Shown: positions 6,103-13,124 of the stretch, piece after piece
Position numbering within the stretch: position 1 is the stretch's first letter
How the letters are laid out: each line of letters opens with the position of its first letter
Origin: CAJXOW01 sp964421495
GTDB lineage: Bacteria; Bacteroidota; Rhodothermia; Balneolales; Balneolaceae
Direction of reading: 5' to 3'
Length of the DNA: 13,124 nucleotides
NCBI GenBank assembly: GCA_964421495.1
Contig: CAYQXO010000082.1
Span: 1 to 13,124 of the forward strand
Notes under the pieces: generated by a model
What the model saw: the letters and a program-made list of their open reading frames with translations, nothing else
Told to the model about the DNA's origin: nothing
The model's database searches: none
Program-made: the position numbers and the translations under genes

Positions 6103-8946
6103 TTATTTCAGCAGAAGCATTTTACGGATTTTGCTGTAATCCCCCGCTTCCATTCGATACATATATACACCGCTGGATAAATGAGCAGCGTCAAACGTAA
6201 CGGTGTGGTTTCCGGAAGTTTGCTTTCCGTCGACCAGCGTCGCCACTTCGCGTCCCAACAGGTCGTACACCTTAAGCGTTACCTCTTCGGCCTCCGGTAA
6301 AGCATACTCAATTTTCGTGGAGGGATTGAATGGATTCGGGTAGTTCTCCTTCAACTTGAATTGCTTGACCTGCCCGCCGGGGTCTTCGTCAATAGGTGTG
6401 GTTCCCTCGGTGTGGAATCGTGCGTACCCATACTCATCCCACGTATTCGCCCACTCATTCGGTTCATTATGCACCTTGTCGTAATCCACAAACATCTGGA
6501 AGGTCCAGCCGGGTTCCGGGTTGACTCCCGCAAGCTCATTCCGCGGTATAGCCATTTCAATCTGCACTTCCGGCGAGCCTCCCACATCCAGGTTAACTGC
6601 CAGGTTCACGGTCGCCGGATAGATGACGCGGCGATTAAATTCATCCTGGTAGTCGCTATTGCCCGGCGTATCCCACATGGGACGGCCGTTATCGTTGAAA
6701 TCTCGTACTTCCTGGCTCCCGTCAAGCGTGCGGAAACGTTGAAAACGTTCGTCCGCAAGATCTATGATCATCTCCGTATTGCCGGCGCCAAACAGTCGCC
6801 CGTCATTCTGAAAGTCGAAAAACAGCCGCGGAACGCCGATATTCTCCAATTCCATTCCCACATACAGAGAGTCCTGCCCGTAACTCATCATCAACCTAGG
6901 CGCATAGCCCTGGTCGTGCGAGGTATAATTTACCGTGTCGTTCAGGACGGTCCATCCCTCCTCGATCGTCCCGTCAATTGTGGGTTTAAACTGCGGAATC
7001 GTCGTATTCACCGGGTAACGGGGAAAGGCGTCTTCCCCGTCCTGGATACCGTCTCCATCCGTATCCGGATCGGTGGGATCGCTGTAACTGTAGTGATAGA
7101 GACCGTCTGTTTGTTCCTGCTTGTCGGTATACCCGTCGTTGTCGGTATCGGCCGTCGTGGTGTCGCTGCCGAAGCGGACTTCATCCATGGGTACATGGGA
7201 ATCCTTATCGGGAAAACCGTCGCGGTCTGCGTCCCTCGCCTCCATAATCTCGCCCCATTCGAAATTCAGGTCGAGGTATGCCTCAAATTTTTCGAACATG
7301 GCGGCCTGGAAATCGTAATGACGTCCCACCGGTTTCCAGGTAAAATCCTGGGGACGATCCCCGTGATCCATCTCCTCGTGTCCGTTAAACCGGTAAATCG
7401 CATCCAGCACGTGTTGCATTTCGTGTTCCGCCGTCCATATGACCGCCGGGGGCGTAGGTATACTGTCATTGTCAAATTCGAAAGGATACCCGGCTCCTCC
7501 CAGTTTGGGCCAGGTGATCTGGGCAAAGCCCGTACCGCGACCGCTGCCGTCAATATCGGGAAACGGCAGGTTATCGGTCACTCCAATCGACCAGAAACCC
7601 GTGGTAGGTGTGGAAAAGCGGAACACATAATCGTGCTGTCGATTAACCACTCCGTATTTTTCAGCGAGGATACGGCCGGTATTGCGGACATTGCCGTTAC
7701 AACTTTCGGTATTCCAATCATCATTATCGCAGAGGCTGACCTCGTCCCGTACGACGTAAAAATCAAAATTGACATTCAACTGCATATCGGAATGCCGCCA
7801 GAAAAACAGATTCGTAAAATAGAGCAGTTTCTGGATATCCTCGATATGCTGCTCGGAAATCGACTCGCCTTCCGCGTTTTTGAAAATGGCGATAGCCGCA
7901 TCCAGGTTGGCATACTGGTGATAATCTTCCGTATTGGTTTTAGTGGTAACCTTTATTTCATCGCTTTCACCGAACTCCTGTGTATCAAAATTACGACCTC
8001 GAATCCGATAATAATAAGTTTGTCCGGGCTCGAGTCGCGAATCAACGTGACGATTTTCAAGGCCTGCAAAATCGATGGGTGCGCCATAAGATCCATCCTC
8101 CGTTCGTCGATAAATATTGTAGCCGGCCGTTTGCCCGATTTCCGTATCATAAGCATCCCACTCGAGTTCCACCGTCGTGGGCGTCGTCGAAACCTCCACC
8201 CCGGTAATCCGGCCCGTTTCCTTGATCTCCCTCGAATGAGAACTGAAATTGCCCTGGCTGTTTTTGGCCAGTACGACGTAGGCGAAGGACGTATCGGAAT
8301 TCGTATTCGGATCCGTAAATGAACCGCCGTCTATATTATCTCCCACCAGGGTGTACAGCTTGCGGGATTTACCATTCCATATCGTATCCCGCACGGCGCG
8401 CCGGTAAACAGAGTATGTAAGGCCGCTTTCAGCATCCCAGCTTACGGTGCGCTCGTTGTTGTCATTCACCGAGAGGGAAACATTGACCGGTCGATCGGGA
8501 AAGTCGGCCTGCTGGAGATCAACCGATTCAAAAAAGCCGTCATCCCGCTGGCTATCCCACGGAAGCGTATCAATCACCGCACTGCCGTACCCCTGTTCAC
8601 CGATGGAATTGTTCGTAAACCGCATCGTAACGGTGTCGCCCACGGCCACCTCCGGGAAGTTACCCACCTGCGCTTCGGCATACCCCGTATTGCTGATATT
8701 TTCCGCGTCGTCGTGCCACCGGGGAGAATTTTCAAAAAGCACCCGGCTGCTATCCCCGTTCAGAAAAACTGTATAGGTCGCCTGCGGAGGAGTGGCGCTG
8801 CTTCGTTCGCCGGAAGAGGTATTGATATAGCGAAATAAAAGCGCCTCGTCGGGTTGTTCCTGTCCCACCACCGCGAGCGGCAACAGGATCGTAAAGAATA
8901 AAATCGTCACAAGATTCAGTAACCAATAGCGTAGGATCGTTTTCAT
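6103..8946 (-). CDS. Secreted multidomain zinc metalloprotease-like protein with T9SS sorting tail
   Basis: This 947-residue secreted protein is probably a zinc-dependent peptidase. The signal peptide spans residues 1-28 (cut near VVG/QEQ). Residues 30-150 are an uncharacterised N-terminal region. Two FN3-like domains follow (about 152-243 and 247-336; YSVYRRA, YNIYRRTEDG, GQTYYYRIRGRN). The catalytic-like region is about 343-565, with AEHEMQHVLDA placing HExxH at His508-Glu509-His512; a downstream FEKFEAYL could give a third ligand, Glu552 or Glu555 (inference). The only cysteines I see, 406 and 416, may form a disulfide. TSP3-like calcium-binding repeats lie at 572-642 (DADRDGFPDKD, DTDNDGYTDKQE, DTDGDGIQDGED). 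A CBM9/DOMON-like sandwich occupies about 646-835 (PTIDGTIEEGW, DSLYVGMELE), and a T9SS tail 863-947. The gene stands between two other T9SS cargo genes. The HExxH motif is clear, but the peptidase family and substrate are not identified. Confidence 0.9.
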   Translation of the reverse strand: MKTILRYWLLNLVTILFFTILLPLAVVGQEQPDEALLFRYINTSSGERSSATPPQATYTVFLNGDSSRVLFENSPRWHDDAENISNTGYAEAQVGNFPEVAVGDTVTMRFTNNSIGEQGYGSAVIDTLPWDSQRDDGFFESVDLQQADFPDRPVNVSLSVNDNNERTVSWDAESGLTYSVYRRAVRDTIWNGKSRKLYTLVGDNIDGGSFTDPNTNSDTSFAYVVLAKNSQGNFSSHSREIKETGRITGVEVSTTPTTVELEWDAYDTEIGQTAGYNIYRRTEDGSYGAPIDFAGLENRHVDSRLEPGQTYYYRIRGRNFDTQEFGESDEIKVTTKTNTEDYHQYANLDAAIAIFKNAEGESISEQHIEDIQKLLYFTNLFFWRHSDMQLNVNFDFYVVRDEVSLCDNDDWNTESCNGNVRNTGRILAEKYGVVNRQHDYVFRFSTPTTGFWSIGVTDNLPFPDIDGSGRGTGFAQITWPKLGGAGYPFEFDNDSIPTPPAVIWTAEHEMQHVLDAIYRFNGHEEMDHGDRPQDFTWKPVGRHYDFQAAMFEKFEAYLDLNFEWGEIMEARDADRDGFPDKDSHVPMDEVRFGSDTTTADTDNDGYTDKQEQTDGLYHYSYSDPTDPDTDGDGIQDGEDAFPRYPVNTTIPQFKPTIDGTIEEGWTVLNDTVNYTSHDQGYAPRLMMSYGQDSLYVGMELENIGVPRLFFDFQNDGRLFGAGNTEMIIDLADERFQRFRTLDGSQEVRDFNDNGRPMWDTPGNSDYQDEFNRRVIYPATVNLAVNLDVGGSPEVQIEMAIPRNELAGVNPEPGWTFQMFVDYDKVHNEPNEWANTWDEYGYARFHTEGTTPIDEDPGGQVKQFKLKENYPNPFNPSTKIEYALPEAEEVTLKVYDLLGREVATLVDGKQTSGNHTVTFDAAHLSSGVYMYRMEAGDYSKIRKMLLLK

Positions 8947-9129
8947 TTTATCGCGTTCTGTAGAAATTTAAAAATAGAGTTTTATCAGGTCCCCGGTGCC
9001 TGTCTTTCGTACCTCTTGCCCCGGGCTGATTGGTCTTCCGCTCGCGGATAGCCAGGAAGCGAAAGTTTTAAATAGGGATCTTTAAAGCTGAGAGCTTTAC
9101 TAATTATCACCGGGAGTTCCGCTATACAC
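8947..9129. other. Spacer between FN3 cargo gene and metalloprotease gene
   Basis: This 183-bp spacer contains a small hairpin (7-bp arms, 9083-9099, loop GAG) downstream of the FN3 gene but without a T-tract, so termination there is doubtful. The last 40 bases before the metalloprotease ATG are AT-rich and could hold its promoter; I could not pick out a clear one. Confidence 0.3.
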
Positions 9130-10938
9130 TTACTTGATAATAACGAATTTGCCCGTTTGCACGTTACCCGTTTCCTCATTCTCAACCGTAAACAGATAGA
9201 TACCGCTGGCAACAGCCTGGTTGACGTTGCTGGTCAGATTCCAGTTTTCAAACCCTCTGGTGGCGTCGTTATGACGAAGTGTTTCCACCAAACGGCCCGA
9301 CAGGGTAAAGATTTTAATCGTACTATTCGCCGGCAAATTGATGAACTGAATCTGCCGATCCTGCTCCAGCCAGCGCTCGCGGGTTTCGGGCGGTTTTTCC
9401 CACGGCGGATCCATGGCATTATAATCCAGATCGCCCCGATAAGGGTTGGGAACCACTGCTACATCCCCCACCTCGTCGGGCGGCGGAGTACCCGGGCTCA
9501 CCGAGACGGCATTGGCCCGTTGACTGGATTCCTGGGAGGGAAAATTCAGGACGGTATCCGGTTTCGAAAAGGCCGTCACCGTATAAAAATATTCCACGTT
9601 GTTCATCAAACCCGTATCCGTAAAATTATTCTGAATTCCCGTATTCTGGCCGAACTGATTATCATCTAAATCATATTCGCCCAATAACGTCCAGGGGCCG
9701 CTTGCACTCTGGGTACTTTTATAGACGCGGTACCCCTCAAACGGCTGAGCCACGCTATCGGATCGATCCGGATCCACATAATGCTCTGAATTGCTTCCCC
9801 ATTCAATCTCAACGCCGCGATTAGTGGGAGTCACGGTTAGTTCGGGGGAAGGCGGTGGAGAAGGGACATCGAAGTCGGGCATAAGACGTTCAACCAGCTC
9901 CGCTTTTTCAAATACCTCATTTCTATCCGCTCCCAAAATCAACCCGGAACGCCAGGTCAGGGTATCGCCGACCGACAGGGAATCAATTTGACCGAACGTA
10001 TGAATCCAGCTGGTACCGGAAGGATTTACCTGATTTTCCTGGATTTGGGTCGATATCATTTGTTCATAATGGGCTTGATCATCTTCCCGGGAAACGCTAC
10101 TCCAGCGCCAGGTCCAGTCCCATTCATTATCACTTATTTCTTCGCCGCGGTATACCTCCGGCGGCATCAATTTCATGGCAACCGGGGTATATTTTCCCTG
10201 GTCGGGTCCTCCTTCAGCATCGTTCCCGATGGCCATCCGGTAGTTGTGGTGATAGGTAGAGTAGTCATCCTGCGAAAAGGAAAAGCCGGCCTCTGTTCGT
10301 CGACCTACATTTGCGTTAAAAAGTACGCCCAGCCAAACGTCGTAAATCGGTTCGCGCTGCGGAATAATATCAATATTGAAGATGATAAATTGATCCATTG
10401 GTTCCGACGCCCAGGCCCAGCTTCGCTGAATAATATCGATATACATCGGAATATGGTCCTGGTTGTCCAGATTCGCCTGGTTATAATCATTATAACGGGT
10501 TACGATGTCTTCGTCCCCTTCAGGCGAATAATTTGAAATGTAAGGATTTTCGGGATCGCCGATATCGATGGTATCCCCGCGATTGATTTTGTAGACTGAA
10601 TCCCACGGCGCTCCGCTATAGCCCTGCATTTCCTGGGATGCGTTAAAAGCGGGAATATTCGGAGTGGTTACCACCGTATCTCCGTCTTCATTGATACCTC
10701 CTATATACCAACCGACTCCGCCGGTATGTTCTTCAAAAGATTGAGGAGGAAAGCGCGTATTAATCAATCCGTCGTAGGTGGTCCCCAACTGGTTGAGGCG
10801 ACCCTGGTTATTTACGATTTGAATAATTTTACCCACTTCATGCAATTCCCAATCCAGGGTAATAAACTGTCCCAATGCCGGTGCCGTCAAACCCAATAGC
10901 AAGAATAGGGTTAATACACTTTTGGAAAACTTTTTCAT
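9130..10938 (-). CDS. Secreted FN3-domain protein with divergent T9SS-type C-terminal tail
   Basis: This 602-residue exported protein starts at ATG 10938 with a classical signal peptide (MKKFSKSVLTLFLLLGL..., cut near ALG/Q, residue 23). Residues about 25-370 form a large region that I cannot assign; it is rich in Asp, Trp and Tyr. A single FN3-like domain spans about 374-480 (VEIEWGSN, FEGYRVYKST, NVEYFYTVTAFS). The C-terminal 108 residues have the form of a sorting or FlgD-like tail: VVPNPYRGD (495-503), IQFINLPANSTIKIFTLSGR, and a closing ASGIYLFTVEN...GKFVIIK. This tail class differs from the NYPNPFNP type of its three neighbours. The tail supports export through T9SS and surface attachment or release; the biochemical role is unknown. 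Flanks of 122 and 183 bp leave it possibly cotranscribed with the metalloprotease gene. Confidence 0.87.
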   Translation of the reverse strand: MKKFSKSVLTLFLLLGLTAPALGQFITLDWELHEVGKIIQIVNNQGRLNQLGTTYDGLINTRFPPQSFEEHTGGVGWYIGGINEDGDTVVTTPNIPAFNASQEMQGYSGAPWDSVYKINRGDTIDIGDPENPYISNYSPEGDEDIVTRYNDYNQANLDNQDHIPMYIDIIQRSWAWASEPMDQFIIFNIDIIPQREPIYDVWLGVLFNANVGRRTEAGFSFSQDDYSTYHHNYRMAIGNDAEGGPDQGKYTPVAMKLMPPEVYRGEEISDNEWDWTWRWSSVSREDDQAHYEQMISTQIQENQVNPSGTSWIHTFGQIDSLSVGDTLTWRSGLILGADRNEVFEKAELVERLMPDFDVPSPPPSPELTVTPTNRGVEIEWGSNSEHYVDPDRSDSVAQPFEGYRVYKSTQSASGPWTLLGEYDLDDNQFGQNTGIQNNFTDTGLMNNVEYFYTVTAFSKPDTVLNFPSQESSQRANAVSVSPGTPPPDEVGDVAVVPNPYRGDLDYNAMDPPWEKPPETRERWLEQDRQIQFINLPANSTIKIFTLSGRLVETLRHNDATRGFENWNLTSNVNQAVASGIYLFTVENEETGNVQTGKFVIIK

Positions 10939-11060
10939 ACTTCAATAAAAATTAACTATTCGCTTAATTGAATCATCCTTATGTACAAAGAAATTTATAA
11001 AGAAACAGGTTGGGGAGGTCTGAATCCCCAACCTGCTGTTGAAACGTTATAGACGAGCAA
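10939..11060. other. Spacer between first LamG gene and FN3 gene
   Basis: This 122-bp spacer contains the terminator of the LamG gene and then about 65 bp of AT-rich DNA that must hold any promoter of the FN3 gene. A TTTG lies 19 bases upstream of a TA dinucleotide, but the rest of the -7 box does not fit, so no promoter is called. Confidence 0.35.
11006..11035 (-). terminator. Rho-independent terminator after the first LamG cargo gene
   Basis: Perfect 11-bp arms (CAGGTTGGGGA at 11006-11016 and its complement at 11025-11035) enclose an 8-base loop. On the minus strand the stem is followed by TTTCTTTATAAATTT. It begins about 25 bp after the LamG stop codon. Confidence 0.88.
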
Positions 11061-13124
11061 TCATTTGACCAGCAACATCTTGCGCACCTTACTTACATCT
11101 TCAGTGCTGAGGCGGTAGAAATAGACCCCGCTCGAATATTGCTGCGCATCGAAGGTAACCGAATATTGACCGGCCTGTTGTTTGGTATTCACCAGGGTGG
11201 TTATCTCTCTTCCGAGAACGTCGTACACTTTGAGCGTGACGTCCCTGGCACTTGGCAGGCTGTAATTAATCTTCGTAGTCGGGTTAAACGGATTCGGATA
11301 GTTTTCCCCGAGCGTTACTTCCCGCGGCAGCTCTGACGGTTCTTCGATGTTTGTGGATACGTATTCAGTGGGTACGGTATTGAATACCTTCACTTCGTCA
11401 ATCCACCCGCGGAACAGCGGTCCGTCCGGCACGCCGAAGGGTTCTTCCGTATCGCTCAGTCCGCCGGTAAAGGCACCGATTCGGAAGGGACCGTTCGACA
11501 GATTCATATCGCCGTCTATTGGGCCGCCGGTTTCCTGGATCAACTCATTGTCGGAACCATAGAAACGGGCGTGGACGGTGTCGGTTTGCCCGATATATAC
11601 GATGCGATACCATTCGTCAGGCACGAAAACGGAGTCGATACCCGTCAACGAGCCGGTCCGCGTCGGATTCGTACCGTTGGGCACGTAGGAAGCGGGCGTG
11701 ATATCTCCACCGCCCGTACTCCAGATCTGATAGTTGAAGTTATTCCAACTGGATCCTCCTTCCTTGATCACCAGGCGGGTTCCGAATTCAGGTACGGAAT
11801 CCTGCGCCTGGAACCAAAAGTCCACGACAAATTCCTCGCTTTTCAGGAAGGCGGCATCCGGATTAGCCACTTCGATGTAAGAAGAGTCGCCTTCGAGATA
11901 GAGGGAAGAGCCGGTTCCGTCCGCTCCATTTTCGGTATCTATACTCGGTTGTCCGTGAGCGGTAACGTCAAAAGAGGGACCTTGTTTATTGGCCGGCGGA
12001 ATGTCATCTCCTTCAAAATCAAGATGTGCCACCTGTCCCGTATCGACTACCGCATAGTTTAAATACGGTCCGGAGGTGTCAGACGCCGCCGTAGGCTTCG
12101 TGGCCGCAAGTCCGTTTTCGTTGGTACCTTGCAGGTAGAAATTCACCGTTGAACCCGAATTCAATCCCGGAATATCAGCCGCAAATTCTCCATCGGCATT
12201 TTCGCTCATGGAAACGGAATTCCAGCCATCGCCCGTATTATAACGGACTTCCACGTTATCCAACGTATTGCCTTCCAGGTTATTAACACTGGCAGATACC
12301 TCGGTCGCCGTATTGGGACGCTGATTATCCGGCTCGGTTATATTCGTAATGATCGGCGGGGTTTCGAAGCTGCGTATTACGTTACTGACCCGCATTTCAT
12401 CGAGAAAACCGTCAAGCCAGCCGCCCCCTTGTCCGAGGTTGATACCGATATAAGCCGGGGCGTCGGTCTGAGCCGGCGGATGATTCAATATGGGATCATA
12501 GTTCTTTGTGGTAAAATACAGCAGTTCCCCCTCCATATCATGGATCGTCTGCACCAGCAGGTTATTGGTCGTATCACGAATATAGGCTACGTGATACCAC
12601 GTACCGGAGAAAAAGGAATTATTGGGCGAAGTGGCCGCCTCCCATGCGCCGCCGGAAGGAGAGTAATATCCCGTGTGGAAGGCTCTCAAATCGGCCCGCA
12701 AGACATTGAAATAGTTTGATTGGGACGGCGTTTCGTCTCCCGGTTTTACAAGCATTTTAGGTCGCCATCTCCAGTCGTCGCTTCCGGTACCGTACGTCAG
12801 GAGATTCACCCAGACTTCCATCGTCCAGTTGCCTCTTAAATCCATGGCCGCCGTATCCGGCACGTGCAGGTAGGTGGAGTCTGATGGAGAGTCGTTATCC
12901 AGCCAGATCATCTGATTAAATCCGCTACCAATATTGGATTCTGTATAGGTGACACTTCCGTGCGGGACGGCATCGGCAACGTTCAGGTTGGATGCATTGT
13001 CCGTATTTCCGTCAAAGTGAAACAGCATTACCGTATTGGAATCGGGTTCATAGGGAGTCATAAACGGCTGCTCCTGGGCAATCCCCTCATGCACTCCCAA
13101 CCCCAATACAAAAAGTAATGCAGT
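11061..13124 (-). CDS. Secreted LamG-domain protein with T9SS sorting tail (5' end cut by window edge)
   Basis: This is a secreted binding protein, paralogous to the LamG gene at 3657-5747. The frame stays open to the right edge: the first visible residues TALLFVLGLGVHEGIAQ are the end of a signal peptide, so the true start lies outside and an apparent TTG start at 13106 is an artefact. Counting from the first visible residue (687 in total): LamG1 about 31-251 (DLRGNWTMEVWVN; closing GFLDEMRVSN), Ig-like linker about 256-358, LamG2 about 361-584 (closing GWIDEVKVFN), and T9SS type A tail 605-687 (NYPNPFNPTT, VYDVLGRE, SSGVYFYRL, final RKMLLVK). No enzyme motif is seen; concanavalin-like folds usually bind glycans or proteins. 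Its own terminator follows, so the FN3 gene downstream is probably transcribed separately. Confidence 0.92.
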   Translation of the reverse strand, partial: TALLFVLGLGVHEGIAQEQPFMTPYEPDSNTVMLFHFDGNTDNASNLNVADAVPHGSVTYTESNIGSGFNQMIWLDNDSPSDSTYLHVPDTAAMDLRGNWTMEVWVNLLTYGTGSDDWRWRPKMLVKPGDETPSQSNYFNVLRADLRAFHTGYYSPSGGAWEAATSPNNSFFSGTWYHVAYIRDTTNNLLVQTIHDMEGELLYFTTKNYDPILNHPPAQTDAPAYIGINLGQGGGWLDGFLDEMRVSNVIRSFETPPIITNITEPDNQRPNTATEVSASVNNLEGNTLDNVEVRYNTGDGWNSVSMSENADGEFAADIPGLNSGSTVNFYLQGTNENGLAATKPTAASDTSGPYLNYAVVDTGQVAHLDFEGDDIPPANKQGPSFDVTAHGQPSIDTENGADGTGSSLYLEGDSSYIEVANPDAAFLKSEEFVVDFWFQAQDSVPEFGTRLVIKEGGSSWNNFNYQIWSTGGGDITPASYVPNGTNPTRTGSLTGIDSVFVPDEWYRIVYIGQTDTVHARFYGSDNELIQETGGPIDGDMNLSNGPFRIGAFTGGLSDTEEPFGVPDGPLFRGWIDEVKVFNTVPTEYVSTNIEEPSELPREVTLGENYPNPFNPTTKINYSLPSARDVTLKVYDVLGREITTLVNTKQQAGQYSVTFDAQQYSSGVYFYRLSTEDVSKVRKMLLVK

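Noticed and set aside
5908..6180. A 90-codon plus-strand frame in the intergenic region
   Set aside because: It overlaps the end of the metalloprotease gene by 78 bp, shows no domain or leader, and its start sits inside the palindromic regulatory site.
6361..8322. A 653-codon open frame on the plus strand, antisense to the metalloprotease gene
   Set aside because: The minus-strand frame has a signal peptide, recognised domains and a sorting tail. The antisense product has no recognisable domain and looks like a by-product of the codon composition of the real gene.
9083..9099. Hairpin with 7-bp arms after the FN3 gene
   Set aside because: AT-rich weak stem and no following T-run; could be chance.
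3865..11320. Three diverged DNA repeats encoding the NYPNPFNP segment in the sorting tails (near 3870-3912, 6325-6356 and 11280-11316)
   Set aside because: The similarity is explained by the conserved protein sorting domain, not by a mobile or structural DNA repeat.

Overview
This window looks like chromosomal DNA from a marine or halophilic member of the Bacteroidota/Rhodothermota/Balneolota group; the exact lineage cannot be fixed from sequence alone. The evidence is four large secreted proteins with type IX secretion system (T9SS) C-terminal sorting tails (three with an N-Y-P-N-P-F-N-P signature), a TonB-dependent receptor with an N-terminal carboxypeptidase-regulatory-like domain, two Cys-lipidated proteins, strongly acidic exported proteins, and the absence of clear Shine-Dalgarno sequences. 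All seven genes lie on the minus strand, so transcription runs from high to low coordinates. I see no RNA genes, insertion sequences, CRISPR arrays or phage genes.

Reading in the direction of transcription, the first block (13124 to about 3559) holds four T9SS cargo genes. They are a LamG/Ig/LamG protein cut by the right edge, with its own terminator; a 602-residue protein with one FN3-like domain; a 947-residue putative zinc metalloprotease (HEMQH motif) with FN3, calcium-binding TSP3-like and CBM9/DOMON-like domains; and a second LamG/Ig/LamG protein that is a clear paralogue of the first and also has its own terminator. Gaps of 120-350 bp suggest separate or loosely coupled transcription units.

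The second block (3558 to 1) begins with a palindrome-rich 475-bp regulatory region. It is followed by a tight array: a small DUF4382-like lipoprotein, a larger lipoprotein with two Ig-like domains and a glutamine-amidotransferase-like C-terminal fold, and a TonB-dependent receptor cut by the left edge. The 14-bp and 77-bp gaps make this a likely operon for outer-membrane binding and uptake.

Taken together, the genes describe a cell-surface and secreted apparatus: glycan- or protein-binding cargo (LamG, CBM9-like, FN3), a secreted protease, and a receptor with surface lipoproteins that could take up the products. That functional link is inference from proximity and domain content. The most unusual non-coding signals are a pair of near-identical 14-bp palindromic sites just upstream of a good sigma70-like promoter (5852-5909), and a series of palindromes, two with a central CG, ahead of the lipoprotein/receptor operon.
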